NCBI GenBank assembly: GCA_933207985.1
Contig: OW240915.1
Span: 120,510,680-120,574,679, forward strand
DNA length: 64,000 nucleotides
Origin: Pelobates cultripes
Taxonomy: Eukaryota; Chordata; Amphibia; Anura; Pelobatidae
Direction of reading: 5' to 3'
The notes beneath the pieces are model-generated. The model made no database searches. It was not told the origin of the DNA and saw only the letters and a program-made list of their open reading frames with translations. Positions 10,370 through 21,600 of this stretch are shown here, in pieces. A program made the position numbers and the translations under genes. Numbering within the stretch: position 1 is the first letter of the stretch; each line of letters starts with the position of its first letter.

Positions 10370-11506
10370 TTAACCTAGAATGAAATCTTTCAACCGTTTC
10401 TGATTTTTTTTTTGAACAATATCAGCAATAGAAGTATCCTGATCAGCCAACTTATCTTGAGCCCATGCACGGAGTTGTTCACAAAATGTGATACCAGACT
10501 GAAAATCCGTGTCCGTAGTGAGACGGGCATCATCAAAGCTCTTTTCCATTATGGGCCAGTAAGCATCCCCTGCCTTAATTTCACACAGACTAAACAAATC
10601 GCGCCATGCTGCAGAGTAAGTTTTACGGATTTGAACAATCCGACGGAAAAAGGGCATGGGCTGTTTCTCAGGGTCAGGGAGTGAGTGTACCAGTGTTGCA
10701 GCTTGGGACGGGTTGAAGGTAACATACATTAAAGGGGCACCCTCCTGATCATGCTGGGCACTGCAAGCACCTGCTATGGGAATGTGAGGCAGATTAGTCG
10801 GGGTCTGTGGAGGCTGCACCCCCTGGACACTACCATCAGCAGGGGGAATGGGAATCTGTTGGCTGGATACACGAGCCATGTCAGGAAGAACTGAAATCGG
10901 TCCAGCAGTAGTACTGGCCGCAGGGTGATTAACTGTAGTAGTAATGTGGACTGAATCAAGTTGTGAGGCAGGGGGAGAAGTGACTGATGTAGCAGTGGAG
11001 GTAGCAGGATAATAGCCTGATGCTGCAGGGGTGGCAGCAGGAGGATAGCCTGATGTTGCAGGGGTGGCAGCAGGAGGATAGCCTGATGCTGCAGGAACAG
11101 TGGATCCAATAGTCATAATAGGGAAAGATACACTGGGGGCAGTTATGAGAGGGGCGGGAATGGAAGAGGATACAGAAGGGAGGGAGGAAGCGACCACAGG
11201 GGCGTTGGTAGGGGAAGTTACCATCATGGAAGGGATGGGTGTGTTAGAAACAGGAAATGGTGACAGTGAAAGGGCAGAAGAGAAGGAATCCAAAGGAGAA
11301 ATAAGGGCGGAAGTTATAGGGAGAAGTGAAAGTAATTGGGCGTGGACAGAAGCAACAGGAGTTGGAAGAGAGGGTGTAGCAGCAGAGATGGGCAAGAGAG
11401 AAGGAGGCAAAGAAACAGGAAGGGAATGTGTGACTGGGATTTGGAGTGGAGAAGGAGAGGGGGCTGGAAAATAACATGAACCATCTGCCTTAAGGACAGG
11501 GTACAA
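10370..11506 (-). pseudogene. gag: ERV gag: proline-rich region and capsid
   Basis: The first about 250 codons are Pro/Ser/Ala-rich, with three direct repeats of an SGYPPAAT-type unit, followed by a capsid N-terminal domain (MYVTFNPSQAATLVHSLPD, AWRDLFSLCEIKAGDAYWP, FQSGITFCEQLRAWAQDKL). This is a third frame relative to matrix and nucleocapsid. The proline-rich p12-like region between matrix and capsid is long for the family. Confidence 0.85.
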
Positions 11507-11847
11507 GGCAGCAGGGGCTGGAGAGAGAGGGTGCTAACATGAATGGGCTGTGTGGGGGCTCCAGAGGTTGGTTGAGCCACCTCCCTTTCTGGCCAGGCCT
11601 TATCATATGGAGGAGGGCTGGAAACGCCTGCAACAGATTCAACAAAACAACTTTTTTCATGATACACAAAGACTTTCTTCCCCTCTAGGTCTATCTCCTC
11701 CTCAATCCACCCCTCCTTCTTAATACCTCGAGCCACCCGATACCAAGCATCTGCAGCCTTCATTAACCCATTATCTAACAATATCCCATGTTTATCGTTT
11801 AAAAGTTTTCTCCAGTCTTCCGCCTGCAATCTGCCACTGGGGGACAT
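11314..11847 (-). pseudogene. gag: ERV gag: matrix N-terminus with PPPY late motif
   Basis: The ATG at 11847 is the probable gag start. Residues 1-75 look like a helical matrix domain (LQAEDWRKLL, ADAWYRVARGI). SSPPPYDKAW supplies a PPPY late domain, which in retroviruses recruits NEDD4-type ubiquitin ligases for budding. No N-terminal MG myristoylation signal is present (MSPSG). Sense reading leaves this frame near 11500 and continues in the 11506 frame. Confidence 0.82.
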
Positions 11848-13543
11848 AGTAATACCACACAGTTTAATAATTTTCTTAAGTTTGGCTACAGCTAAGTCCC
11901 CAGCTCTTTCCTTTACAAGGTTAACCGACCCCGGGAGGGGGTAACATTAGTTTGACCCATTTATACACAACAGTGGTATGGATAGAGAGAAACAGGGAAA
12001 AGAAACGGCAAACAGACCGTGAACCAAAAGAGAGTGAGAGACTGAGGTAGAGAGAATGAGGGAGCGAGAGAGTGAAAGGAAGAGTGTTAGAGTGAGGGAG
12101 AGGAAAAACGAGAAAGAGAGAGACAGAGAAAATGAAGGAGAAAGTGAGCAAGAGGCTGAGGGAGAGAAGGTGAGAGGGAGAGTGAGAGAGTGGGAGAGAG
12201 AGAATGAAAGTATACAAGAGTTATAGACAAAGGAAAACGTGCACACAAGCTTCACATGTACTGTAGAGCATAACACAGAGAACCAAAAAAATAAAATAAT
12301 TCCAGCTGCACAGTCACCAAGGGAAGAAGGAAGGGAGGGAGGGGTGGAAGGGAGGGGGTGAAAGAGGGGGAGGAGGGGTGAGAAGCAGATTTGCAAGCAC
12401 AAAGTCTTTTAACTATGTGATTGCCTAAGCACAGCTCTCCTTGGGACAAAAGATAGAATAGGAGAGCGACAAGACAGAAACTTATAGTTCACAATTAACA
12501 TATATGGTACCCAAAAATACATATACAGACAAAAGCACAAAATACAGATGTAATTAAATCACAAAGTCCATAAAATAAATGTCGGCTAATAACTCAAATC
12601 ACACACAGAAACACTCAAGCACATAAACATTAACTTTTCCTTTTCTTTTCTTTGTAACTCTACACCGAGCTTTACTAAAAGAAAAGGCACCAGTTTGTAT
12701 TAAACAAATAAAACCAACAAAAGAACCGCCACGATCTAATTTTAATATAAACCGGACAACAAAAAACTAAAAAAAACTAAAAACTAAAAAAACGCCAGGG
12801 GCTATTATGCACACCTGAACTCAATAATCGCCAGACTCTCAACCAAGTCTTAATAAAACACACTCACTAGCTTCTTTACCGAAGCTTAGCTAAAACAACA
12901 AAAGAAACCGTTAAACTCTCAACTGAGTCTAACTAAAACAAAGAAACCTCCAGGTTTTTTTTTTTACCAAAACGAGGCCACAACAACATTCGCTAGTTTC
13001 TTCACCGAAACCTAGCCAAAACCACAAAATAAACCTTTAAACTCTCAACCGAGTAACATTAATAATTGCCAGGGGTTTTTTTTCTTTTTCACCAAACCCG
13101 AACTTGGCTAAATATGCCAGCGCTTAACCACACTTGGCAGCATTATATAACAGTATTAAGCAAGTAGTAAAACAGATTCTCAAGCAGACACTTTCACACA
13201 TAAAACTCACACTCAGGACGTAGATAGACAAATTGACAGGTTCTATTCAAATAAAGGGGACATGTGGGCATACTATATACCTGTCGAAGACGTTAACAGG
13301 AAGCAGAGTGAAGGAACGGAGAGTAAACGAAGTCCAAAGAAAGGAAAATATAGGGTAAGTACCCTATTTACCATATGCAGTGAAGGAACGGAGAGTAAAC
13401 GAAGTCCAAAGAAAGGAAAATATAGGGTAAGTACCCTATTTACCATATGCAGAGGTGATCAGGCTCTTTTTTTTTTTTTCAATCTCTGGGGGTCTCCTCT
13501 CCGGTCCTGGGATTTTACGGCTTCCTTATTAACGTAACCCTCC
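11848..13543 (-). other. ERV 5' leader, unusually long
   Basis: About 1.7 kb separates the primer site from the gag ATG. It contains a plus-strand GA-rich (minus-strand CT-rich) tract at 11985-12230 and a G-rich run at 12320-12390, AT-rich low-complexity sequence at 12480-13200 with repeated ACCGAAACCTAGC-like phrases, and a 72-bp tandem duplication at 13307-13450. The long Ser/Leu ORF at 11947-12402 is a translation of the CT tract and not credible. Confidence 0.7.
13307..13450. repeat. 72-bp perfect tandem duplication in ERV leader
   Basis: Copies at 13307-13378 and 13379-13450 are identical by eye. Each contains the near-palindrome AGGGTAAGTACCCT. As both copies are identical, the duplication is recent. 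Confidence 0.93.
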
Positions 13544-13562
13544 AGTCCCATCTGGGGTGACA
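13544..13562 (-). other. ERV primer-binding site candidate, tRNA-Arg(CCU)-like
   Basis: Minus-strand TGTCACCCCAGATGGGACT matches the complement of the tRNA-Arg(CCU) 3' end at 16 of 19 positions as I recall that tRNA; two mismatches are near the CCA end. It lies 4 bases after the CA at 13567, the normal place for a primer site. The weak TGG makes the assignment provisional. Confidence 0.5.
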
Positions 13563-13566
13563 AAAT

Positions 13567-14215
13567 TGTTTTGGATCAAAGAAAACTTTGATTATTTGTC
13601 TATCTACTCCTTCCAAATTGATTGATTAATGCGTGCACGCTTTCCCTAGAAGTAATTCACACCGGAGACAACGTTTCTGATCAGTGAAAAACCAAGGAAT
13701 GCTTTATTTCCCCGGAGTGGGGGCTCCTTCTTAAAGCAAAAATACGTCACAATTTAAGCATACAGTATACATTCAACAATTGGTTAACAGTCTAAGGGGT
13801 CTTGTCTAAACCCCCCCTACAGGATGTAGTGTCGTCATTACAGACTTCTCCCGCCTATATTCCAGCTCCTGGATACACGATGACAGGGGGAGTGAGTAGT
13901 TTCTTTCAGTTACTTAACAGTGATTCTCCATTTTGTTACACGTGGCATATAGCTGTTAACTGGCACAAAGGAAGTGGGGGAGGAGTTAGTAAAGGAAGCT
14001 GTTAACACAGGAATTTTTTGGTTACACGAGGCCTGCTCTGATGGGAAGGGGGATGCTAGCAGGATGCGAGGAATTTACAGAGAGAAAATAGTGCCTGAAC
14101 ACATTGTAGGGGGGGGAGGGAATATTTACTCTAGCAGCCAGTTTTAACATAGTGAACACAGAATAAATAGACATTAGTAAATAGCCATTTTATTTTAATT
14201 CATCTGTCCTTAACA
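13567..14215 (-). repeat. ERV 5' LTR
   Basis: 649 bp when the U5 end is taken at 13567, because this leaves a 4-base gap to the primer site. The 13597-14215 part is shared with the 3' LTR. The extra 30 bases contain a small hairpin (ATCAAAG/CTTTGAT). The right flank CAGAG has no counterpart next to the left LTR, so no target duplication is visible. Confidence 0.88.
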
Positions 14216-14546
14216 CAGAGACCGCAGTCCCATCCGCACCATAGGGGTCAGGGTCGCTGTCCCCCTGCAGTTGAGGAGAAGGACCAGTTGTCTCCTCTAC
14301 CGGTGTCTCTGGCTGCTGTTGGAGAGAGAGACCAGTTGTTTCCCCTCTCTGCAAGGTACACTGCCACTGGGGAGAGCGATATTCTCCTCTCTCTGTGATG
14401 CACACTGCCACTGGGGAGTGAGACTGGCCATCTCCACTCCCTGTAACTCACCCTGCCTCTGAAGTCGGAGGACGATACACTCCTCTCTCTGTGACTCTGT
14501 CTGCCGCTCCATGCCTCCTACCCCATCATCCTCAGTCTAACCCCCC
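14216..14546. repeat. Degenerate tandem repeats, no gene
   Basis: An imperfect unit of about 60-70 bp recurs about four times, marked by CACTGCCACTGGGGAG at 14349-14364 and 14402-14417 and by CTCCTCTCTCTGTGA at 14386-14400 and 14482-14496. Overlapping ORFs on both strands are by-products of the repeat. Confidence 0.5.
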
Positions 14547-15209
14547 TCAACTCAGAAGAAACCTGGATTCAATTGACCTCCAGCAGCTATCAGCTGATAT
14601 TGATTCCCAACTTCTATCTATCCCTACTTTCTCCAGTCCCTCACTAGCTATCTCCTCATATAACACTACTCTCACCTTTGAGAGTAGTGTTATAGCTATC
14701 TCCTCATATAACACTACTCTCACACTGCAGCCCCACTCCAAACATGCACCTTGAGGAGAACACGCCCCCAACCGTGGCACACTAAAGCTCTACCTGCAGA
14801 GATGCTCCTGTTCTGCTGAATGCTGCTGGAGGAACCCAGTCAGACTTTCTCCACTACAAATTCATGTTGCTTTCATACAGCACAGCCCTTGCCCTTGCCA
14901 AACAGTCATACTTTTCCTCCCTAATTAGCTTATGCTCCTGCAATCCCAGGTGTATTTTTAATATATTTAACTCCCTTATTTTCCCTGCTGTGGCCACCCC
15001 CCCCCCCAAGCTAACCTTACAGCCAATAGCTTTGCATGCTACCTTAGCGACAAGATTGAACAGCTAAGGAAAGAATTCCCCCCACCTTCCCCATCTCTTT
15101 CTCAACCACACATGGATCATGCCTTTCCTACCAAGGCTACTGAACAGGCTACTGGCTGGGCTTTTCCTTTTCTCTCGCCCCACCACTTGCCCGCTTGATC
15201 GTATCTCAT
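14547..15209 (+). mobile_element. L2-like LINE, part 1 of 3
   Basis: Plus-strand fragments of the LINE ORF2 region between endonuclease and reverse transcriptase: LQQLSADIDSQLLSIPTFS near 14575, then FLHYKFMLLSYSTALALAK and CNPRCIFNIFNSL at 14845-14985. Frames shift several times and an internal duplication forms a hairpin (14645-14723). The LINE continues at 18171 after a gypsy insertion and at 26365 after a second insertion. Confidence 0.75.
14645..14723. repeat. 16-bp stem hairpin with flanking 31-bp direct repeat
   Basis: Arms TATAACACTACTCTCA (14659-14674) and its exact complement (14679-14694) enclose a 4-base loop. The 31-base unit at 14645-14675 recurs directly at 14693-14723. The pattern fits a template-switching event inside the LINE. 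Confidence 0.9.
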
Positions 15210-15419
15210 TGTCAGGATTACAGTATGATCCAGCACGTAGAATTGTGTAACACAGAGGACTGATAGGTAACGTATACCGGACCTTAGAATGGCTGGACTA
15301 ACGGACCAAAGAATAGTCAGAAATAGCCGAGGTCAAGGGATACAGAAAGAGATACGATAAGGAAAAGCAAGGGGTCAGGGATGCCAGAAAACAGGGTCAA
15401 AAACAATGCCAAAGTCAAA
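15210..15419 (-). repeat. Sushi-type gypsy 3' LTR remnant
   Basis: Matches 17712-17925 closely, beginning TGTCAGGATTACAG. It breaks off at ...CCAAAGTCAAA where it meets pol-derived sequence. Confidence 0.85.
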
Positions 15420-16428
15420 CTGCTGTTTGAGAGTTTCAAAGGCTTCAATAGCCTCCTTAGACCATATCGTACTACTAGCCCCCTTGTGTGTCATATTGGT
15501 GATGGGGGCTATTACTGAAGAAAATCCCTTTATAAATCTTCTGTAATAATTGGCGAAACCTTTGTATGACTTTCAACCCAGTAGGTAAAGGCCACTATAG
15601 TACAGACTCTAGTTTTTTCAGGATCCATATGAAACCCAGAGGCAGAAATATTATATCGTAAAAACTGTACTTCAGACTGGTCAAAGATACATTTTTCCAA
15701 TTTACATGAAGTTGTTTTTTTAACAAGGTTTGCAGAACTTGTTTAATGTGATCATGGTGAAACTGGAGGTCAGGAGAATAAATAAGAATATCATCCAGAC
15801 AAACAAGTATATGTAATCCCTGAGTACATCGTTAATGAAATCATAGAAAACTGCTGGAGCATTGCACAACCCGAATGGCATCACTAGATATTCATAGTGT
15901 CCACTTCTGGTATTAAATGCAGTCTTCCACTCGTGGTTTTCCTTGATTCTCACAAAATTGTAAGTTCTTCTAAGGTCAAGCTTAGTAAACACTTTAGCAC
16001 CCTGGAATCTGTCAAATAATTCAGCAATAAGAGGAATGGGGTAGGTGTTTTCTAATAGTGATTTTGTTCAGTGCCCTGTAATCGATACATAGGCGCAACT
16101 CACCATCCTTTTTAGATACAAAAAAAGAATCCTGCACCAGCAGGAGAGGATGATTTTCATATATGGCCTTTATTCAATTAATCTTTAATATATTCCTCCA
16201 TTGTACTACTCTCCTGAGGAGATAGTGCTCCCTTAGGTGGCATAGTGCCTGGGAGTAAGTTAATGGAACAGTAATATGGTCTGTGAGGAAGTAGAGTATT
16301 AGACTGAGTCTTGCTGAATACTTCTTTAATATCTTGGTATTGTATAGGGATCTCGGGATTTTGATGTGCACTAGTGGGTAATTCAATAGTGCCCACTCTT
16401 TTGGTGACATGCAATATGCACCTTTCAT
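15420..16428 (-). pseudogene. Sushi-type gypsy reverse transcriptase fragment
   Basis: 15720-15992 carries the catalytic-Asp block [15 protein letters not shown], then [26 protein letters not shown] and an active-site region decayed by a frameshift. 16178-16428 holds the upstream linker. Sense is spread over at least two frames. No RNase H or integrase follows because of the deletion to the 3' LTR. Confidence 0.85.
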
Positions 16429-16506
16429 TACAATCCTTACCCCATTCTAATATTTCCCCATTAGCCCAGTCAATATGAGGGTTATGCTTGCTAAGCCATG
16501 GGAATC

Positions 16507-16854
16507 CTAATATGATGCAATCACCTGAAATGTAATCTCTTCCTTATGTAAGGCACCAATGGAAATATTTATGGGTAAGGTTTCATGCGTTTTCAATAGT
16601 TGTGAGAGTGGTCTCCCATCAATAGCTTCAACAGCTAGGGATGGTAGTCTCTCCTTGATAGATATAGTATTACCCTTGACAAACTGAACGTCGATGAAGT
16701 TTCCAGCAGCACCTGAATCCATCAGGGCTTTGCATGAAAAGTTATTTTTGTCAAAGGTGATAGAAATGTCAAGGAGAAACTTTTCAGAGGACGTTTCCAA
16801 GACCTGTCCCCTTAAGGTGCTTTGCTGCGGTAGTTTTCCGGATGTATGGGACAA
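16507..16854 (-). pseudogene. Sushi-type gypsy protease
   Basis: Aspartic protease with the active site ALMDSGAAGNFID. It follows a region at 16855-16945 whose minus-strand reading resembles a zinc-knuckle end of gag. The frame equals that of gag (16984-17472), but the join is disrupted. Confidence 0.8.
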
Positions 16855-16983
16855 TGGTTTCTCATATGTCCCTTCCTACCACAGTATAGACATAGGCCTT
16901 CTTTTCTCCTATATTGTCTTTCTGCTTCGGACAGTCTAGTGACCCCCAACTGCATGGGTTCGGGTACAGACTGTACAGGAATT

Positions 16984-17472
16984 TCAGGGACAATAGGTCT
17001 GGAGAAACGGGGTGCTAGTCTTATTTCTAGTAGCTTCTCTGGTTCTCAGTCTATTATCAATCTGCATGACAAAAGTGATAAATTCATTAAGCTTTTTGGG
17101 TAAGTCTTTGGCGGCAATCTCATCTAGCATAGTTTCAGATAATCCCTTTTTAAATGCAGAGATAAACCCACTATTAGTCCAGTCTACCTCGGATGCTAGG
17201 GTACAAAATTCTATGGCATATTCCGAGATAGACCGGTTCCCTTGTCTGATATGCATCAGGGCAGTAGAGGCATCATTCTCTCTGCCTAAAGATTCAAACG
17301 TAAGTTTGAATTCCGTAAGGAACTCCTGGTAATTGTGTGCCACACTCCTATTGCTCTCCCATAATGGATTGGCCCGAGCTAAAGCTTTACCTTTTAACTG
17401 ATTCATTAGGTAACCAATTTTAGCTCTGTCTGTGGGAAAAGATCCCGGTGAGGCCTTAAAGTGATACTCCAT
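16984..17472 (-). pseudogene. Sushi-type gypsy Gag capsid
   Basis: 162 open codons starting MEYHFKASPGSFPTDRAKIG, with LMNQLKGKALARANPLWE, FGREN-like FESLGRENDA and SEYAIEFCTLASEVDW. This is the Gag family from which the mammalian PEG10/RTL genes derive (established knowledge). The N-terminal part continues in another frame at 17510-17704 (MAIELCKHIAACKRK). It is not intact. Confidence 0.85.
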
Positions 17473-17711
17473 TTGGTTAAGAAATCCCTGGCATTTTTGA
17501 ATATTACCATCAAAATGCAGGGGAAGAGATAGGGAGATAGTAGGTGCCTTGTGTACTATAGGTGGAGGTACATGAGGTGTGAGACCGCAGGTTGCAGGTG
17601 CACTGTTCGGGTAAGAAGCGTACTGAAGGCCTGGGCAAATTGATCCATGCGGTGATCAGTTTCCTTTTGCAAGCAGCTATGTGCTTACACAATTCTATGG
17701 CCATGTTGTAA

Positions 17712-18170
17712 TGCCAGGATTACAGTATGATCCAGCACGTAGAATTGTGTAACACAGAGGACTGATAGGTAATGTATACTGGACCTTAGAATGGCCGGAC
17801 TAAAGTACCAAAGAATAATCAGGAATAGCCGAGGTCAAGAGAAACAGAAAGAGACACAACACTAAGGAAAAGCCAGGGGTCAGGGATGCCAGAAAACAGG
17901 GAAGTCAAAAACAATGCCAAAGTCAAATAACCAGAATCAATAACGCGCTCTCGGACCTGATAGGTTGTAATCTGCCTTTGACCCCAAAGGCAGTTACCAG
18001 GTTCCTATTTGCATAATTGCTGTGCTGCTCAGGACAAACCCTCCTGTGAATTTGATTGCTGCTTGGCACACCTTTTCCTGTCAGGACAGTAATGTTGTTC
18101 GGCACAACTTTTCCGGTCTGAACAATAAATTCCATTAATCACATTTTTATAAGCGGATGAATGTGTGACA
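17712..18170 (-). repeat. Sushi-type gypsy 5' LTR
   Basis: 459 bp, minus-strand TGTCACAC...CCTGGCA. A TATA-like TTATAAAAATG lies close to the U3 start. It contains three diverged copies of a motif built on CAGGACA/CCTTTTCCTGTCAG between 18030 and 18125. Confidence 0.88.
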
Positions 18171-18371
18171 CCCATCTCTCCTCTTGTCTTATGCCTTCCT
18201 TAACACACATCTTTAACTGCTCTCTCACTTCTGGCATTGTCGCTGCTGCCCTTAAATATGCTTTAAAAAAAAATTAAAAACAATTTCTTGAAAGACCCCT
18301 CCCCCCCACCCTTCTAACAATCTTCCCATATCCATGCTCCCTTTTCCCTCAAAGATTCTGGAAAGACTTGT
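18171..18371 (+). mobile_element. L2-like LINE, part 2 of 3
   Basis: Continues the LINE reading directly after the gypsy element (LSSCLMPSLTHIFNCSLTS-like sequence, then a run ending ILERL before the reverse transcriptase). It is interrupted again at 18372 by the next LTR and resumes at about 26365. Confidence 0.65.
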
Positions 18372-18673
18372 TGTCAAATTGGGGTCAAATTATACTGCTG
18401 GGCAAAGCGTTCCATGCACCTCACTTTTGGACCGAATGTTCGGGGAGAGCCTTCCAGTGTTTCAAACTAGGCTACTGCCAGTGTATTAAGGGTCAGGCAA
18501 ACATATTTATAGACAGAAGTTACAGCAAAAGTAACATGACAAGATTATATCAAGATTATATCAGCTAAACACTATATTGCTTATTCAGCAACCAACAACA
18601 TGTATTTCTGTAACCAGTGGTTAAAAGGTTATTTCTTTGATGATCTGCAACAGGTTTTACTTTTCAGCGGTCA
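18372..18673 (-). repeat. Left (3') LTR copy of the tRNA-Leu element
   Basis: Shares TCAAATTATACTGCTGGGCA..., GTGTATTAAGGGTCAGG and ...GGTTTTACTTTTCAGC with the right copy. It carries the empty form of the TTAA site that is occupied by a MITE in the right copy. Confidence 0.75.
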
Positions 18674-18959
18674 ATGCTAGTCTAGTCCTAATGGAGTACC
18701 ACATTTTTAGTGTCGCTCCAATAAGTGGGTGCCTACAGGTTCGCGCATTGGTTAAAGGGCCCCCGAGCCATATTGCTCCGTTCCATATGTATCCATTGTT
18801 TATTAGTGTTGGAGGCGTGCCAGTCTACGGTTCGGTGAAGGTGTGCTGATCTAGTAGTCTAGTAACGATGGGAGTCCCACTCCACCCTGTGCCTTTGGTA
18901 GGCGTAGTTGTGATTTTTTTTTCAGTCTGGGTGCCTTAGATTACAAGTAATAATATTAC

Positions 18960-21600
18960 AAACATTGTGTTAGGGATAGGAAAGGAAGGGGAACTTGGAA
19001 ATGGGAAGGGGTATCCATCTATCATTGAAATAGGCATAACAATGTAAATGGCAAAAATGTTGTACATCAATGCACTTTAACAATAAATATATCAAAGACC
19101 ATAAACTTTTTTGTTTTTTTTCCTCCCATTTATTCCAATTATATTTTAATATTGGGAAACCATGCATATTAGCTCTATGCAATAATTCGTGTGCCTTGTT
19201 TTCTAGAACAAATTGAAAACTTCTCTGAGAGATGGCACATTTTGGGACTTCCAATGTCTAGGTAAACAGGATGTAGCAGCGATCAGTATGTGGCCTATGA
19301 TTATTTTATCTGGTTTACTAATGTTTTTTAAATAAGGCTAGTTCCCGATGTTAAAATGCTAATGGTTCTGTCCACTATAATAATTAGATCATGAATCATT
19401 TTCCAATATTTAGTTAATTTAGGGCAGAACCACCAGATATGGGCCATATTGCCCACACCCCCACAGTCTCTCCAACACTGGTCAGAATACATATTGTTCA
19501 TGTTGTGTAATCTAGAATGAGCCAGGTACCAGCGATATAAAATTTTATAATGATTTTCAAAGTGGTCAGTGCAATACGAAATATCTTTTAAAGCTTTAAA
19601 AAAAACGAACCATTCTTCTAGGTCATACTGGGCACCCAACTCCGTCTCCCATGACAACATATGTTTTAATTTAACTTAGGGCTTGGCATTATAAACCGAA
19701 TAACATAAGGATATCATACCTTTACTAGCGGGGTGGTATAAAAAAAAAATTCTCTAATGGAGATATCTCAAATGATTTATAGTTTTTATCTGTTTCAGAT
19801 ACCTGGTATAATTCTTTCAATTTATCAATGATTAGCATGCATTCCAGTTCACATACATTTCTTAATCCATAATTAAGCTTCAGTTTTTCCAAAGGAAGAT
19901 TAGCTTTGCCATAAAATAAATTATCCAGATTAGTTATAGAGCAATCCTTCAACAGTTCTATTTTTAAGGATGGTATATAATCTTTCAATAACTCAATAGG
20001 CAGTGCTCTATATTAACTGAGAGAATGGTAATTTTTAAAAATAATGTCCCAGGCCTTGAGCATAGTCTTGGTAGATAAAAATAATTTTGTAATTCCAGGT
20101 CTTTTCTTAGGATTTAACCAAGGTAATTTTGACAATCTAACCGGTAAAATTTCCGATTCTTCTATTTCCATACATCTGGGTTTATTAAACTGGTTATTAA
20201 TGCTCACAGCCACTGCAGCATTAGTGGCGAAATAATATTTGCGGATATCGGGGACACCGATACCGCCATCCGATTTATGGTGCTGCAGGGAAGTGAGCCT
20301 TACTCGGGCCAATTTGTTCCCCCAGATGAACTTCAGCATTGTCGAGTGAACTCTATTAAAAAATGTTAATGGGATGAACAGAGTTATGGTCCTAAAAAAA
20401 TATAAAATATTTGGAAGTATTGTCATTTTAATAGATGCGACCCTCCCCAACCATGAGAGCTCCATCCTGCCCCATCTCTCCATCTCCTTTTGTAAGTCCG
20501 ACCATGCTTTCCTCAAGTTGTGATTGTGCATACATATTGACCACATTTTTTTAATACATTTTTGCACATCTCACCATGATGTAAACTAATTTTGTTCATT
20601 TTAGCCTTCATTTCTCCTATCATTGCTGATAGGGAGGACGATGGACCAAATTTATTAGCCTGGTTCAAATTGTACAATTCTTTTTCCAATGTTCTTAAAT
20701 TATTGCTATTAATTCTCTTCAGGTGAGAAGCTCTAGAAAAAAAATGACCTCTTAACACAGCCTTATGCGCATTCCAAGTCACCTCGCCAGGAACCTCGGG
20801 TGAAGCAATTTCCAAAAAATAATCATTCAAAGCTTTCTCCATCAATTACCTGTTCACAACATCATTTAACAAATAATCGCCTAATTTCCAGGTTCTGTTT
20901 GGGGCTGATGAAACAATTTCGTCAATATGCATTATGATTGGACCAGTTGATGTCTAAAATATCAGATTTCAAGATTTGCAGGATTAAAGTACCCTGGACC
21001 ATAAACCGGTCCCGCCTGGAATACATATTTTTAGAGACAGAATAATACGTAAAATATCTTTCATTCTTATGAATCAATCTCCAGGAGTCGTATAAGCCAC
21101 ATTCAATCATATATCTCTATGATGTTGATCGCGTTCTTCCCTAGTGTTATCCAATTCTCCATCCATAAGCCACCCTCATTCTCATTCACTAAGTCCATCA
21201 ATTTCCTAAAAAACAGCAACTGACCGGTATTTGGAAAATACATGTTCACAATAGTATATTCAATGGTATTGAGTGATCCTATGCATAGTAAATACCTCCC
21301 GTCATCATCCGTTATTACTTTGTTTGTCAAACATGCTACATTGTATGTGAAAGAAAATCGATGTACCTCTAGACTTGGATTTATAAGTGCAATGGTATTG
21401 GACTGGGAAAAGCTTTGACATAATCTTATGGTCTTTATCATCTTTAAAATGCGTTTCCTGTACACAGATGACATCTGATTTGTTGGACTTTGCTTCTTTG
21501 AATAATAATAGTCTCTTGTGGGCGGTGTTCAGGCCTCTCACATTAAATGACATATATTTCAAAACCATGTTTTATGGAACAGCAATACCTAGTAAAGGGT
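18960..21600 (-). mobile_element. L1/Tx1-like LINE copy lacking the reverse transcriptase core
   Basis: Minus-strand order: endonuclease start (21305-21568, MSFNVRGLNTAHKRLLLFKE and ICVQETHFKDDKD), more endonuclease in another frame (21103-21474), the endonuclease-RT linker (20513-20845, AHKAVLRGHFF), then at once the post-polymerase region (20013-20567, ELSWLGRVASIKMTILPNIL) and the C-terminal Cys-rich region (19328-19660, CWRDCGGVGNMAHIWWFC). The palm domain with its YxDD box should sit between linker and post-polymerase regions and is absent, the two being joined within about 30 bases near 20550. The copy is not functional. 18674-18959 probably holds its 3' tail. Confidence 0.8.

Larger units (their letters stand above)
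2943..14215 (-). mobile_element. Endogenous retrovirus provirus, gamma/epsilon-like
   Basis: A complete LTR-gag-pro-pol-env-LTR order reads on the minus strand. From right to left: 5' LTR (13567-14215), primer site (13544-13562), a 1.7-kb leader, gag with a PPPY late-domain motif and one zinc knuckle, protease, reverse transcriptase, RNase H, DD35E integrase with a GPF-type C-terminus, env, polypurine tract and 3' LTR (2943-3561). By my count the LTRs differ at about nine of 619 aligned positions, so the insertion is fairly recent. gag and pol carry frameshifts and stops, while env is open. The single CCHC box, PPPY motif and CCHC-DDE-GPF integrase favour the gamma/epsilon branch; exact genus is not resolved. 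Confidence 0.92.
15210..18170 (-). mobile_element. Sushi-type Ty3/gypsy retrotransposon, internally deleted
   Basis: LTRs at 17712-18170 (5') and 15210-15419 (3' remnant) flank gag, protease and part of reverse transcriptase. RNase H, integrase and about 250 bp of the 3' LTR are missing: pol passes straight into the LTR remnant at about 15420. Flanks CTCAT (15205-15209) and CCCAT (18171-18175) look like a 5-bp target duplication with one change. It sits inside the L2 LINE, whose reading resumes directly after it. Confidence 0.85.

Noticed and set aside
11947..12402. 151-residue Ser/Leu-rich ORF in the ERV leader
   Set aside because: Translation of a CT-rich low-complexity tract.
14190..14512. 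Several overlapping ORFs on both strands
   Set aside because: By-products of a degenerate tandem repeat; mutual overlap and repetitive composition.
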